Positions 9,531 through 18,720 of a DNA stretch of 64,000 nucleotides are shown here, piece after piece. Under the pieces are notes generated by a model. That model was given only the letters and a program-made list of their open reading frames with translations. It did no database searches and was not told the DNA's origin. A program made the position numbers and the translations under genes. The stretch comes from CANKJK01 sp040081715 (GTDB taxonomy: Bacteria > Acidobacteriota > Vicinamibacteria > Vicinamibacterales > UBA2999): the NCBI GenBank assembly GCA_040081715.1, contig JBEBFY010000006.1, positions 134,413 through 198,412 on the forward strand, read 5' to 3'. How positions within the stretch are numbered: the stretch's first letter is position 1; each line of letters starts with the position of its first letter.

Positions 9531-9916
9531 TGACGCGTGCGCTCCTTCTTCTCTGTGCGGTCGCGGTTGTGGCAGCCACGGCGCGGCCTGGATCCGCTCC
9601 TCAGGCGCCCGCGGGGCCCGAGCAGACCATCGACATCCTCGCCGAGCGGTTCAGCTTCAGCCCGTCCGAAGTGAAGACCACCGTGGGCACGAAGCTGACG
9701 ATCCGGTTGACGAGCGATGACACGTCGCATGGATTCCGCATCATCGGCAGCGGCGTCAATGTGGAGATTCCCAAGCGCAGCCGTGGCGTGATGACGGTCT
9801 CGTTCACGCCGGAGAAGGCCGGCAAGTACACCTTCGAGTGCTCGAAGCTGTGTGGCGCCGGGCACGGCTTCATGCGGGGCACGATCATCGCGGAAGACGC
9901 GCAGGGCGGGCAGTGA
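9530..9916 (+). CDS. Secreted cupredoxin-domain protein
   Basis: This 128-residue exported protein has a signal peptide (TRALLLLCAVAVVAATA) followed by one cupredoxin domain. Near the C-terminus is CSKLCGAGHGFM, matching the copper motif of cytochrome oxidase subunit II (two Cys, His, Met), so it may bind a CuA-like or related copper centre; an upstream His sits in SHGFRI. It has no membrane helix like subunit II. The ATG overlaps the porin stop, and its own stop overlaps the GTG of the next gene. A role in periplasmic electron transfer with that di-heme protein is inferred. Confidence 0.83.
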   Translation: MTRALLLLCAVAVVAATARPGSAPQAPAGPEQTIDILAERFSFSPSEVKTTVGTKLTIRLTSDDTSHGFRIIGSGVNVEIPKRSRGVMTVSFTPEKAGKYTFECSKLCGAGHGFMRGTIIAEDAQGGQ

Positions 9917-11115
9917 GTCGCAGCCGTGTCGCGCGTGTGGCCGGGAACATCGCGCTCGCGGTGGTGGCGCTGGCCTGGGTGTCGGCCCTGATGTCCGCAC
10001 AGGCGCGGGTGACACAGCCCGGCGATCCGTTGCCCGGGGTGAAGCCGCGCGAGTTCGAGGAATTCAGGCTGGGGCTCGACGACTTCCTTGAGGTTGAAAC
10101 GGCGGAGGAGGGACTCGGGCCGGCATTCAACGGTGCGAGTTGCGCCGTCTGTCACAACGTGCCCGCGGTCGGGGGCGTGAGCCCCGTGGCCGAGGTCCGG
10201 GCAGCGAGGCGCACCGCTGAGGGTGCTTTCGAGGCGGTCGCCCCTGATGGCGAAACCCTCTTCCATCTGTTCTCGGTGCCCGGGCACGCGTGCCAACCCG
10301 TCATCCCCGTCGAGGCGAACGTCATCAGTCGCCGCGTGCCGATTCCCCTGTTCGGGGCCGGGCTCGTGGAAGCGATTGACGACGACACGCTGGTCGCCCT
10401 CGGCGACGAGCAGGCCCGCGGGCGTGACGGCATCAGTGGCCGCCCCGCCTTCATCACGGACCGCGCCACGGGTGATCGTCGAGTGGGACGCTTCGGGTGG
10501 AAGGCGCAGCACGCGACCCTTCTGGCATTCGGCGCGGATGCCTACCGCAACGAAATGGGCATCACCAACGATCTGTTCCCGACCGAGATTGCGGTAGGCA
10601 TCGACGACGCCCGGATGCGGCTGTGCGACCCGATTCCCGACCCGGAGGACGTGGCCGATCCGCGGACGCGCCGGCGTGGCATCGACAACTTCGAGAGCTT
10701 CATGAAGTTCCTGGCGCCGGTGGGGCGCGGGACCATCGATGCGGTGGCGAGTCAGGGGGAGGCTGTGTTCGACGAGATCGGCTGCGCCACCTGTCACGTG
10801 CCGGTTCTGTCCACGGGCGCGAATGCCAATCCGCTGCTGCACCGTCAGCCGGTGGCCCTGTTCTCGGACCTCCTGCTGCACGACATCGGGACTGGCGACG
10901 GGATCCGGCAAGGGGCGGCCGAGCCCGACGAGATCCGCACGCCCGCGCTCTGGGGCCTCCGCTTCCGGCGACCGTTGCTGCACGATGGCTCGGCAGCAAC
11001 CGTGGATGATGCGGTGCGCCGGCACGCGGGCGAGGCGCTCGCCGCGCGACTGAGCCATGCGCGCCTGAGCGACGCCCAGCGGGCAGCCCTGACGCGATTC
11101 CTGCTGACGCTCTAA
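9913..11115 (+). CDS. Di-heme cytochrome c, di-heme oxidoreductase (DHOR) family
   Basis: The 400-residue protein is exported (start SRSRVARVAGNIALAVVAL) and has two heme c motifs, CAVCH near residue 77 and CATCH near 294. ESFMKFLAP and LLLHDIGTGDGI, together with RTPALWGLRFRRPLLHDG, are typical of the di-heme oxidoreductase/cytochrome peroxidase-like family. The GTG start is chosen because it overlaps the TGA of the cupredoxin gene (GTGA). Porin, cupredoxin and di-heme protein are translationally coupled, suggesting one periplasmic redox unit. The substrate is unknown. Confidence 0.87.
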   Translation: MSRSRVARVAGNIALAVVALAWVSALMSAQARVTQPGDPLPGVKPREFEEFRLGLDDFLEVETAEEGLGPAFNGASCAVCHNVPAVGGVSPVAEVRAARRTAEGAFEAVAPDGETLFHLFSVPGHACQPVIPVEANVISRRVPIPLFGAGLVEAIDDDTLVALGDEQARGRDGISGRPAFITDRATGDRRVGRFGWKAQHATLLAFGADAYRNEMGITNDLFPTEIAVGIDDARMRLCDPIPDPEDVADPRTRRRGIDNFESFMKFLAPVGRGTIDAVASQGEAVFDEIGCATCHVPVLSTGANANPLLHRQPVALFSDLLLHDIGTGDGIRQGAAEPDEIRTPALWGLRFRRPLLHDGSAATVDDAVRRHAGEALAARLSHARLSDAQRAALTRFLLTL

Positions 11116-11123
11116 TGTAGGCG

Positions 11124-11710
11124 TCAGACGTCGCCGAGGGTCAGTGGCCGAGGGGACGCGCCATCAATGTCGGTGAAGCCGTAGTCCCGCGCGACTGCCG
11201 CGGCGACCATGACCGTGCCCGTGTGCCGCAGGCGGTCGGGGTCGGCACCATGCCCGGGTTCAGCGACACGACAGCCACACCGTGCGGTGCAAGCTCCTTC
11301 GTCATGTCGGCCGTCAGCTTGTCCGTGGCTGCCTTCGACACGCCGTAGGCCACATTGCCGATGTACTTCTGCGCCGCCCAGAACGAGATGTTCACAATGA
11401 GCCCGCGCTTGCGGGCGACCATCCCCGGCGCCGCCAGCTGGCTGGCCCGATAGTGCGCACGGACGCCCGCGCCGAACATCGTGTCCGCGCCAGCGTCCTT
11501 GCGGATGCCGGCAAACGCCGCATCCACCTGGGCGTCGTCCCGATGGTCGCAGCGCATCCCCGTGATCCGCTCGCCAAGAGACTCGCCGTCAGGCGCTGAA
11601 CGGCCCGTCACAAACACGCGAGCGCCCTGGCGGGCGAGTTCACTCGCGACCCCTCGGCCCACGCCTCGAGTGGCACCCGTCACAACCGCGACCGTGGCGG
11701 CTCCTGCCAT
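11124..11710 (-). pseudogene. Decayed SDR oxidoreductase
   Basis: The N-terminus is a normal SDR Rossmann motif (VTGATRGVGRG) and YGVSKAATDKL is present, but compared with the paralogue at 1291-2112 about 33 residues are missing after RKDAGAD, including the NNxx motif and the following helix. After LNPGMV the frame shifts: another minus-strand frame continues with AAAVARDYGFTDIDG and PLTLGDV, matching the family C-terminus, up to a stop at 11124. An internal deletion plus a frameshift make this a pseudogene. Confidence 0.82.
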
Positions 11711-11729
11711 TGACCGCCTCGGCGTCAGT

Positions 11730-13199
11730 TCAGCCGCCGATCCGCAGAGCGGTCTCGCCGTAGACGAACCAGAGACGGTGGCCGAAGAACGTTCCGGTCA
11801 CCACCGGTCCTCCGGAGAGTGCGCCGGCGAACCCGTTGACAGACCAGTGTCGCGTGACGGTCCAGGCCGCCGAGGCCTCTACGGACGTGCCGAACGTGGT
11901 GGACCCGTTCGACGGGCGGGTGACGTAGCCGAAGTTGCTGCCCTGTGAGAGCGTGGCACCGCTGCCGGCGTACCATCGGTCGGTCGCTGACGCGAGCCAC
12001 AGCCGGTGGAGATCCAGGCGCAGGCTGACCGCCGCTGTTGGAAAGGCGAGCGCCTGCACAAAGAGATCGTCGAGATTCATCGTGCTGTACACGGCTGTCT
12101 GCGAGAACCGGCGCACCGTCGGCAGCATCGGGAAGAACGTTTCGTGTCTGGTGTCCGCACCGTCCGCGTCGCCGCTCGCGTGCGAGAGACCGGCGCGGAG
12201 CCAGGGCGACCAGCGTCCGCGTGGCCACTGGTATCCGGCTTCGACCGCTGCCGAGACGGCGGAGTGGTCGTCGCCGTACCAGCGTCCCCGCTGAACGGCG
12301 AGCCAGCCCAGGAGGTCGAGCTGTCCGCCCCCGGCCGGGTACGCGCCGATGGCGGTTCCGCCGACCGTTGTGATGCCAACGTCCGCGGCCAGGGCCGTGC
12401 GGCCGGAGTTGTCCGGTCGCCCCGAGACCAAGCGCTCGTCGGCGTACCGCCAGATGAAGGCCTGCAGATCCGTGTGTGGCCGTGAGGCGGACGGCAGCAG
12501 GCCGAAGGTCGCACCGGCCACGACCACGTTCGTCATCGTCTTGCCGGCCTCGCGGGCGAAGCCCCCCTGCGTTGGCATGAACACGATGCCGGTGAGCCGC
12601 GCCGCGTCGCGCGACCAGTCCGCCCGCACGCCGTCATAGCCGCGTTGATAGATCGACCATTCGAATTCGCCGATGAGGCGCGCATCCATTCGCTGGCGCT
12701 TCACGGCCTCGATCGCCGGCTCACGCGTGACGCTCTCGTTCCCTGAGGCGTAGCCCTGACGGCCCACCTGCAGGTCGAGGCCCGGGAGAATTCGCTTCAG
12801 CCGAAGGTTCGCGTAGCGGAGGTAAAGCTGCTGCGGGTGTCTGCGGCGGCCGCCCTGGTCGAAGTACAGCGCGCCGGTACCGAGCGCGCCTGGGCCGCTG
12901 GCCAAAGGCGGCAGTCCGGCAAGGCCGACATGCTGAACGGCCAGGCGGAACTCGATCCGCGGCATCGCACGTCGGACCTGCAGCAGCAGCCGATTGGCCG
13001 CGAAGTGGTAATCCGGATTGCCTCCACCCGGATGCGGCTCGAAAAAGCGCCACGACTCGACGCGGAACGTGTCCTGTGCCAGGAAGGTCCAGGCCGAAGA
13101 AGGTGCGGGCGCCGGAGAGCCCGGCTGCGGACCCGCCGTGGCCGAACTGGCGATGGCCGCGATGAGCAACGAGAGCCGGGCGCCCCCTCGGATCCCCAT
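11730..13199 (-). CDS. Outer-membrane beta-barrel, alginate-export-like
   Basis: This protein of about 489 residues starts MGIRGGARLSLLIAAIASSA (signal peptide), then shows an RVESWRFFEP segment followed by many amphipathic strands with arginine/aromatic alternation, as in alginate-export-family barrels. LYLRYANLRLKRILPGLDLQVGRQ is the typical second block. The start at 13199 lies five bases after the napB stop, so it is the last gene of the nap operon. It may give the nitrate reductase system an outer-membrane channel, but that is inference. The family resemblance is moderate. Confidence 0.7.
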   Translation of the reverse strand: MGIRGGARLSLLIAAIASSATAGPQPGSPAPAPSSAWTFLAQDTFRVESWRFFEPHPGGGNPDYHFAANRLLLQVRRAMPRIEFRLAVQHVGLAGLPPLASGPGALGTGALYFDQGGRRRHPQQLYLRYANLRLKRILPGLDLQVGRQGYASGNESVTREPAIEAVKRQRMDARLIGEFEWSIYQRGYDGVRADWSRDAARLTGIVFMPTQGGFAREAGKTMTNVVVAGATFGLLPSASRPHTDLQAFIWRYADERLVSGRPDNSGRTALAADVGITTVGGTAIGAYPAGGGQLDLLGWLAVQRGRWYGDDHSAVSAAVEAGYQWPRGRWSPWLRAGLSHASGDADGADTRHETFFPMLPTVRRFSQTAVYSTMNLDDLFVQALAFPTAAVSLRLDLHRLWLASATDRWYAGSGATLSQGSNFGYVTRPSNGSTTFGTSVEASAAWTVTRHWSVNGFAGALSGGPVVTGTFFGHRLWFVYGETALRIGG

Positions 13200-13204
13200 C
13201 CCCT

Positions 13205-13690
13205 TCAGTGGGCGGTGCCGTTGCCGACCAGGAGCGGGGCATGGGTCTGGGGCACATGGCACGACGTGCACAGCCAGCGTGCGCCAGCGACTTCCTTCCG
13301 GCTCACGGTCGGCGCGCCGCGACCGTCGACGAAGTGGCTCGGGGGTGCCGGTGGCGGGTCATCCTGCGGTGAACCTGGCGTTCCGTGGCACTGCACGCAG
13401 GCGTTCGATTCCAGCGTGATCGGCAGGAGTCCCTCAATGGAGTGCGGAATCATCGGTGGCGCGCCGGTGAATGCCCGTGGCAGGCGCGCGTTCTCACCGG
13501 CATCCTTCCCCGCGTACGCGTACGCGGCGCCGATCGGAGCGCCGGCGAGCGGCACCCTGCTCAGGCTGAGCTGGAGGTCCTGAATCTCGCCCGCACCGGT
13601 GTGGCTATCCGGCCCGGCCCACCCGCAGCCGCTCATGGCGATGCCCAGCGCCACCAGCACGAGCGCGAGCGGGATTCGGTTACGCCACAC
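13205..13690 (-). CDS. napB: NapB-like di-heme cytochrome c of periplasmic nitrate reductase
   Basis: Two heme motifs, CVQCH and CTSCH, sit in a NapB context: PPMIPHSIEGLLPIT before the first heme and CHVPQTHAPLLVGN after the second. NapB passes electrons to NapA. The hydrophobic N-terminus ends in AMSGC, a lipobox, so the protein is probably a lipoprotein rather than a free periplasmic subunit. The start is uncertain; the GTG at 13690 follows AGGGTGG by five bases and overlaps the end of napA. An alternative GTG is at 13699. Confidence 0.85.
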   Translation of the reverse strand: MWRNRIPLALVLVALGIAMSGCGWAGPDSHTGAGEIQDLQLSLSRVPLAGAPIGAAYAYAGKDAGENARLPRAFTGAPPMIPHSIEGLLPITLESNACVQCHGTPGSPQDDPPPAPPSHFVDGRGAPTVSRKEVAGARWLCTSCHVPQTHAPLLVGNGTAH

Positions 13691-16448
13691 CGGTGCCACC
13701 CTGGTCCCGGTAGACCTTGACCGCGCACTTCTTGAAATCGGTCTGGCCCGAGATGGGACAGGCCGCATCGAGTGTGACCGCGTTGATCAGGACGCCTTCG
13801 TCGAACCACGGAACATAGACCAGCCCCGGCGGCGGCGTGTAGCGGCCCTCCGTCTCAACGCGCAAGCGCACGCGGCCCCGCCGGGACTCCACCCACGCCG
13901 CATCGTGTCTCGCCAGCTTTCGGTGCGATGCATCCTGCGGGTGCATGTACAGCAGCGCCGCGGGCATCGCCCGATGCAGTTCGGGCACGCGCCTTGTCAT
14001 CGTCCCCGAGTGCCAGTGTTCGAGCACCCGCCCCGTGCTGAGCCACAAATCCCACGTGCCATCCGGCACCTCGGGCGGCGCCGCATACGGCCGGAAGAAG
14101 ATCTTCGCCTTCCCCGCCACCGCCGTCAGGGGCCCAGGGGCCGGCGCCCGCATGTCGCCGCGCGGCAGCGTCTTCATGGCCGGTCCATAGAAGTCGAATC
14201 CTGTGCCCGGGCGCACGTAGGGGTCGTGCGCCTCGTTGAATCGCCAACGGGTTTCCTGACCGTTCACCACCGGCCAGCGCAACCCCCGGACCCCTTCGGC
14301 CAGGTAACTGTCGAAGGGCGCGAGGTCGTGCCCATGGCCGCGTCCGAACGCGGCGTATTCCTCGAAGAGCGCCTTCTCCGGAAACCAGTCAGTGCCGAGG
14401 TGGCGGACGGTGTCGTTCCCGGCACCCGCGGCGATTGGATCCGGCCACGCGACTCTCCGGTTTGCGGGGGTCGCAAACAAAACGTCGTAGAGCGTGGCCG
14501 TCGGGGAGTACCCCAGGGCCCGCGCGGCGTCGACCACGTCGGGCAGCCGGCCTTCGGCAAAGCCCTTGGCGGACAGTCCCGGTACTGGCTGTGCCCCCCA
14601 GACCTCGGCCAGCGTGAAACGCTTGGAAAATTCGAGGGTCTGCCACAGATCCGGCCGCGCCTCTCCCGGTGCGTGGACCTGCTGCCGCCACAACTGCGTG
14701 CGGCGCTCCGTGTTGCCGTAGGCGCCCCACTTCTCGAAGATCATGGCCGATGGCAGGATCAGGTCCGCCACCTGGCACGACACGGAGGGATAGGCGTCCG
14801 ACACGACGAGGAAGGTGTCGGCCCGGCGCGCCGCGTCGAGCCAGTGCGTGGCGTTGGCCGTCGACTGGAACGGGTTGGTGACCTGCACCCAGAGCCACTT
14901 GAGCCGGCCGTCCTCGAGGTCACGCATCATCTGGGGGAGCGAACTGCCGGGCTTGGGATTGATGGCGCCATCCGGCAGCCGCCAGATCGTTTCGGCGCGC
15001 GCGCGATGGGCCGGATCGTTGACCACCATGTCGGCAGGCAGCCGGTGCGCGAACGTCCCGACCTCGCGCGTGGTGCCACAGGCCGAGGGCTGACCCGTCA
15101 GCGAGAAGGCGCTGTTGCCGGGCCTTGCGTACTTGCCCGTGAGCAGATGCACCATGTAGGCCTGCTCGTTGACCCATGTGCCGCGCGTGTGCTGGTTGAA
15201 CCCCATCGTCCAGCACGACACGATATTTCGGGCCCGGTCCGCATACAGCGCAGCAAGGTTCGACAGCTTCCTCTGAAACTGCTCGATGGGCTCGTCGCGG
15301 TTGCCGCGCGCGAGGCGGGAGACGAAGTCCAGTGTGTAGGGCCGCACCGCCTCCCGGAACTGTTCCAGCGTGATCAGCCAGTGGTCGCCCGCGCGGCCGC
15401 GGCTGAGCTGGGCCACCGGCTCAGCCCCGCGGCCCCGGCCCTGCCCGATGGCTTCCTCGCGCGTGAGCGGCCGTTCCTGTTCGAGCCGGCGGATCTCGCG
15501 CTCGGCTGGCGTCATGGCGGCCTCGTCGCCGCGCATGCCGTAGCCGATGTCCGAGGGCCCAGCGGCAAACACGCAGTGCTGCCGGACGAACGGCCAGTCG
15601 ACCGCGTCCGTGGCCAGGATCTCGCGCGCGATGTAGTTCCAGATCGCCAGGTCCGTCTGGGGCCGAATCACGATCTCGACGTCGGCCAGGGCCGAGGTGG
15701 GCGTGGTGAACGTGGTAAGCGCGACGACGCGGACCTTCGGGTTGGCAAGCCGCCGGTCCACGACACGGCCCCAGAGCATCGGATGCATCTCGGCCATGTT
15801 CGCGCCCCAGGAGACCAGCGTGTCGCAGTGCTCGAGGTCGTCGTAGCAGCCGGCCGGCTCGTCGATCCCGAACGTCTGCATGAAGGCGGCAACAGCCGAC
15901 GACATGCAGTGCAGTGCGTTCGGGTCGATGTTGTTGCTGCGCCAGCCCGCCTTGACGAGCTTGACGGCGGCGTAGCCCTCCTGGATCGTCCACTGGCCCG
16001 AACCCATGACGCCCACGCCGGTCGGGCCGAGTTCGCGATGGACGCGCCGGAACTGCGCCGCCATCTCGTCGAATGCCCGTGTCCACGACACCGGAACAAA
16101 GGCACCCTGCTTGTCGAACCGGCCGTTGCGCATCCGCAGGAGCGGTGTCGTCAGCCTGTCGGCGCCGTAGAGGATCTTCGCGTTGGCGTAACCCTTGACG
16201 CAGAGCAGCCCGCGGTTGACCGGCGAGTCCGGATCCCCCTTGATGGCCACGACGCGGTTGCCCTCGGTGCCGATCTGAATGCCGCAGCCGGTGCCGCAGA
16301 AGCGGCACACCCCGCGATCCCAGTGCACCCCGGGGGTCGCCTGGTTCGCCAGGGCCGTCACAGCCGGCGGAACCGACAGACCGGCCGCCGCGCTGGCGGC
16401 TGCCGCGGCGCTGGCCCGTATGAAGTCCCGACGGTCGCAGGTGCTCAT
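13680..16448 (-). CDS. napA: Periplasmic nitrate reductase, catalytic subunit
   Basis: This molybdopterin enzyme of 922 residues is longer than common NapA (about 830). A Tat signal is present (RRDFIRAS, then Ala-rich). The 4Fe-4S ligands are Cys 48, 51, 55 and 83 (CRFCGTGCGI, LLCVKG). The likely Mo ligand is Cys 181 in HCMSSAVAAF, followed by GIDEPAGCYDD and WGANMAEMHPMLW, strongly NapA-like. It should reduce nitrate to nitrite in the periplasm. Its ATG overlaps the napD stop (ATGA). No napC, napG or napH is nearby, so the quinol electron donor is not in this window. Confidence 0.93.
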   Translation of the reverse strand: MSTCDRRDFIRASAAAAASAAAGLSVPPAVTALANQATPGVHWDRGVCRFCGTGCGIQIGTEGNRVVAIKGDPDSPVNRGLLCVKGYANAKILYGADRLTTPLLRMRNGRFDKQGAFVPVSWTRAFDEMAAQFRRVHRELGPTGVGVMGSGQWTIQEGYAAVKLVKAGWRSNNIDPNALHCMSSAVAAFMQTFGIDEPAGCYDDLEHCDTLVSWGANMAEMHPMLWGRVVDRRLANPKVRVVALTTFTTPTSALADVEIVIRPQTDLAIWNYIAREILATDAVDWPFVRQHCVFAAGPSDIGYGMRGDEAAMTPAEREIRRLEQERPLTREEAIGQGRGRGAEPVAQLSRGRAGDHWLITLEQFREAVRPYTLDFVSRLARGNRDEPIEQFQRKLSNLAALYADRARNIVSCWTMGFNQHTRGTWVNEQAYMVHLLTGKYARPGNSAFSLTGQPSACGTTREVGTFAHRLPADMVVNDPAHRARAETIWRLPDGAINPKPGSSLPQMMRDLEDGRLKWLWVQVTNPFQSTANATHWLDAARRADTFLVVSDAYPSVSCQVADLILPSAMIFEKWGAYGNTERRTQLWRQQVHAPGEARPDLWQTLEFSKRFTLAEVWGAQPVPGLSAKGFAEGRLPDVVDAARALGYSPTATLYDVLFATPANRRVAWPDPIAAGAGNDTVRHLGTDWFPEKALFEEYAAFGRGHGHDLAPFDSYLAEGVRGLRWPVVNGQETRWRFNEAHDPYVRPGTGFDFYGPAMKTLPRGDMRAPAPGPLTAVAGKAKIFFRPYAAPPEVPDGTWDLWLSTGRVLEHWHSGTMTRRVPELHRAMPAALLYMHPQDASHRKLARHDAAWVESRRGRVRLRVETEGRYTPPPGLVYVPWFDEGVLINAVTLDAACPISGQTDFKKCAVKVYRDQGGTGVA

Positions 16449-16699
16449 GAATCGATGTGGTGGCAGGCGAGGCTCACGGTGCGCACCCCGGGGAGGGCGG
16501 ATAGCCACGCGAAGCCCGCCTCTTGTTCATCCACGGAGCCGGTTTCCAGCGTGACGGCCATGCGACCGGTGGAGACGTCTCGGGCACACACCACGAACCC
16601 CGGCTGAGCGGACACCAGGTTCTCAACGCGTTCAACATCGGCCGGGGCCGCGTTCACGACAAGCCCGGCGACGTGCAGATCCGGTGGACTGGGAGTCAT
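16445..16699 (-). CDS. napD: NapD-like chaperone
   Basis: This 84-residue protein (start MTPSPPDLHVAGLVVNAAP) has the ferredoxin-like fold pattern of NapD: HVAGLVV, later GRMAVTLETGS, and a C-terminal LPGVRTVSLACHH. NapD binds the Tat signal peptide of NapA during cofactor loading in the cytoplasm. It is first in the operon and overlaps napA by four bases. Upstream in-frame codons are not used because they read into Trp/Cys-rich sequence that does not fit the family. Confidence 0.85.
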   Translation of the reverse strand: MTPSPPDLHVAGLVVNAAPADVERVENLVSAQPGFVVCARDVSTGRMAVTLETGSVDEQEAGFAWLSALPGVRTVSLACHHIDS

Positions 16700-17004
16700 A
16701 CGGACTGGCTGGCCCTCACGCACGCAAGGCTGCAAGCAGTCTGCCAATCGCCAGCAGTGCTGTGTGCCCGGTGGCGGCTGGCTGGTCTGGCCCTCCGGAC
16801 TTAGGCGCCATGGCAAGATCAGCGCGTCCGCTGAGAATCACGCGCGCGCCTGGATGAGGCCCGGATCCAGGCCGGTGCGGGCAGGGCGCCCGCCACGACG
16901 GCCGATGAGGATCTCGTGCACGGCAAGTGAGATACCATTCGCCCCGAATCGCCGCGTGCCCAGCCTGCGTGGACTCGATCGCGGCACGAGGAGATCGAAT
17001 TCCT
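16700..17004. other. Divergent intergenic region, napD / propeller gene
   Basis: These 305 bases separate the divergent nap operon and the cytochrome-lyase-like gene and must hold both promoters. No FNR-like or NarL-like site and no convincing -35/-10 pair could be picked out by eye. GAGGAG at 16988-16993 is the likely ribosome site of the rightward gene. No coding region with family-like sequence was seen. Confidence 0.5.
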
Positions 17005-18708
17005 ATGAAACGAAGCCTCTTGTTCGCCGCGATCGTCGGACTCGGCCTGACCGCGTTGTTCCGGGCCGGCAGTGATGCCGCCCTTGCCCAGGGCTCAGTT
17101 GCCCTGAGCGGCGTGGTGACCTCTCAGGAAGAGGGCAAGATGGAGGGCGTGGTCGTCAACGCCCGGCGCGAGGGCGGCAATGCCACCGTGTCCGTGGTGA
17201 GCGACGCCCAGGGGAAATACAGCTTCCCGCAGACGCACCTGCAGGCCGGCAAGTACACCGTCACCATCCGTGCGGTCGGCTTTGATCTGGCCGGCCCGGC
17301 GGCCGCAGAAGTGGCGGCCGGCAAGTCGGCTACGGCCGATCTCAAACTCGTGAAGGCGAAGAACGTGGCGACACAGCTCTCATCCGCCGAGTGGATGATG
17401 AGCGTCACCGGCAGTGAGGAGGAGAAGGCCAACTTCACCTACGTGACGATGGGCTGCAACTACTGCCACTCCATGGGCCGCATCTTCAACTCCAAGCACA
17501 CCGTGCAGACGCTGCTGCCCGCGATGGAGCGCATGGCGGAGTACTACGCGGACGGCACGGCCAAGAGCAACGACAACCGCCGTGGCCGCGCGGCCCTGGT
17601 GCAGGAGCCCGGCCGCATCAAGATGATGCACAACACACCGACCTGGCCCACCTCGGAGAACCAGCGGCAGTGGGTGGCCGAGTTCGTCGAGCGCAACGAC
17701 CTGAGCGGCGGGAAGACGGCCCATGCCTTTCCGCTGAAGACGCTGGCTCGGCCGAAGGGCAAGGCCACGCGCGTCATCATCACCGAGTACGACATGCCGA
17801 CGGCCGGCACGGTGGCGCACGACATGGACATCGACTCGAAGGGCATCGTCTGGTACACGGACGAAAGCGACCAGCTCCTCGGCCGGTTCGATCCGAAGAC
17901 GGCCACCTTCACCGAGATTCGGGAGCCCGTGCTGCCGGCCATTGACAAGGGTCAGTTGCGCGGGACGCGCGATGTGGTCGTCGACAAGGCCGACAAGGTG
18001 TGGTTTCCGATTCGCACGCCCGGCAACGAGACCAAGATGTCGCGCTACGACCCGGTGACCAACAAGCTCGATATCGTGGAGGGCTCCGGCGGACAGTTCG
18101 TCGGCATGGGTGGCGACGGCTTCATCTGGGCCGGCGGCACGCGGATCGATCCCAGGACCGCCGTCGTCGAGGGCCGCTACACGTATCAGGGCAACGCGGT
18201 CATTCCCCAGGGCGTGCAGGTGGGCGGATATCACAACCACTACGACTCGAAGGGCAACATGTGGGTGGCCAGCCAGAGCGGTAAGGGCGGCATTATCGGC
18301 GTGGACATCAAGACCAAGGCCGTGACGTTCAAGCCGGTGCCGGGGCTCCGCGCCCGCCGCGGCAAGATCGACCACAAGACGGACCGCCTCTATTTTGGCG
18401 AGTACTGGGTGGACAAGGCCGGCGTGTACGACATCCGCGCCGATAAGCTCCAGCGGTGGGACCTCGGCAAGTACTACACGCCGTACACCGCGTCCACCGC
18501 CGACGCGAAGGGCCGTTTCTACGTGCCGTCCAACGGCGCCGAGCGGTTCATCCGCATTGACCCGAACACGAACGAGATCGTGGAGTACCTCTGGCCGACC
18601 GAGTTCGACACGAAGAAGATCGCCATGGACCCGACCACCAGCAACACGGTGATCTGGATGGCGAACAAGCGGACGGCCAGGATTTCCAAGGTCGAGCCGC
18701 TCGACTAG
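17005..18708 (+). CDS. Secreted carboxypeptidase-regulatory / heme c / Vgb-like propeller protein
   Basis: The 567-residue protein has a signal peptide (start MKRSLLFAAIVGLGLTALF), a carboxypeptidase-regulatory-like beta-sandwich (residues about 30-120, LSGVVTSQEEGK and YTVTIRAVGFDL), one heme motif CNYCH near residue 151, and a seven-bladed propeller resembling virginiamycin B lyase/streptogramin lyase repeats (DSKGIVWYTDES, DKADKVWFPIRT). The combination suggests a periplasmic redox protein with a lyase-like propeller. GAGGAG lies about eleven bases before the ATG. A PQQ-type propeller gene follows 12 bases downstream, probably in the same operon. Confidence 0.82.
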   Translation: MKRSLLFAAIVGLGLTALFRAGSDAALAQGSVALSGVVTSQEEGKMEGVVVNARREGGNATVSVVSDAQGKYSFPQTHLQAGKYTVTIRAVGFDLAGPAAAEVAAGKSATADLKLVKAKNVATQLSSAEWMMSVTGSEEEKANFTYVTMGCNYCHSMGRIFNSKHTVQTLLPAMERMAEYYADGTAKSNDNRRGRAALVQEPGRIKMMHNTPTWPTSENQRQWVAEFVERNDLSGGKTAHAFPLKTLARPKGKATRVIITEYDMPTAGTVAHDMDIDSKGIVWYTDESDQLLGRFDPKTATFTEIREPVLPAIDKGQLRGTRDVVVDKADKVWFPIRTPGNETKMSRYDPVTNKLDIVEGSGGQFVGMGGDGFIWAGGTRIDPRTAVVEGRYTYQGNAVIPQGVQVGGYHNHYDSKGNMWVASQSGKGGIIGVDIKTKAVTFKPVPGLRARRGKIDHKTDRLYFGEYWVDKAGVYDIRADKLQRWDLGKYYTPYTASTADAKGRFYVPSNGAERFIRIDPNTNEIVEYLWPTEFDTKKIAMDPTTSNTVIWMANKRTARISKVEPLD

Positions 18709-18720
18709 GACAGGGGCGTC

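Noticed and set aside
13599..16607. A 1002-codon open frame on the plus strand opposite napA
   Set aside because: It is antisense to a clear NapA with all Fe-S and Mo ligands; the sequence is a compositional artefact.
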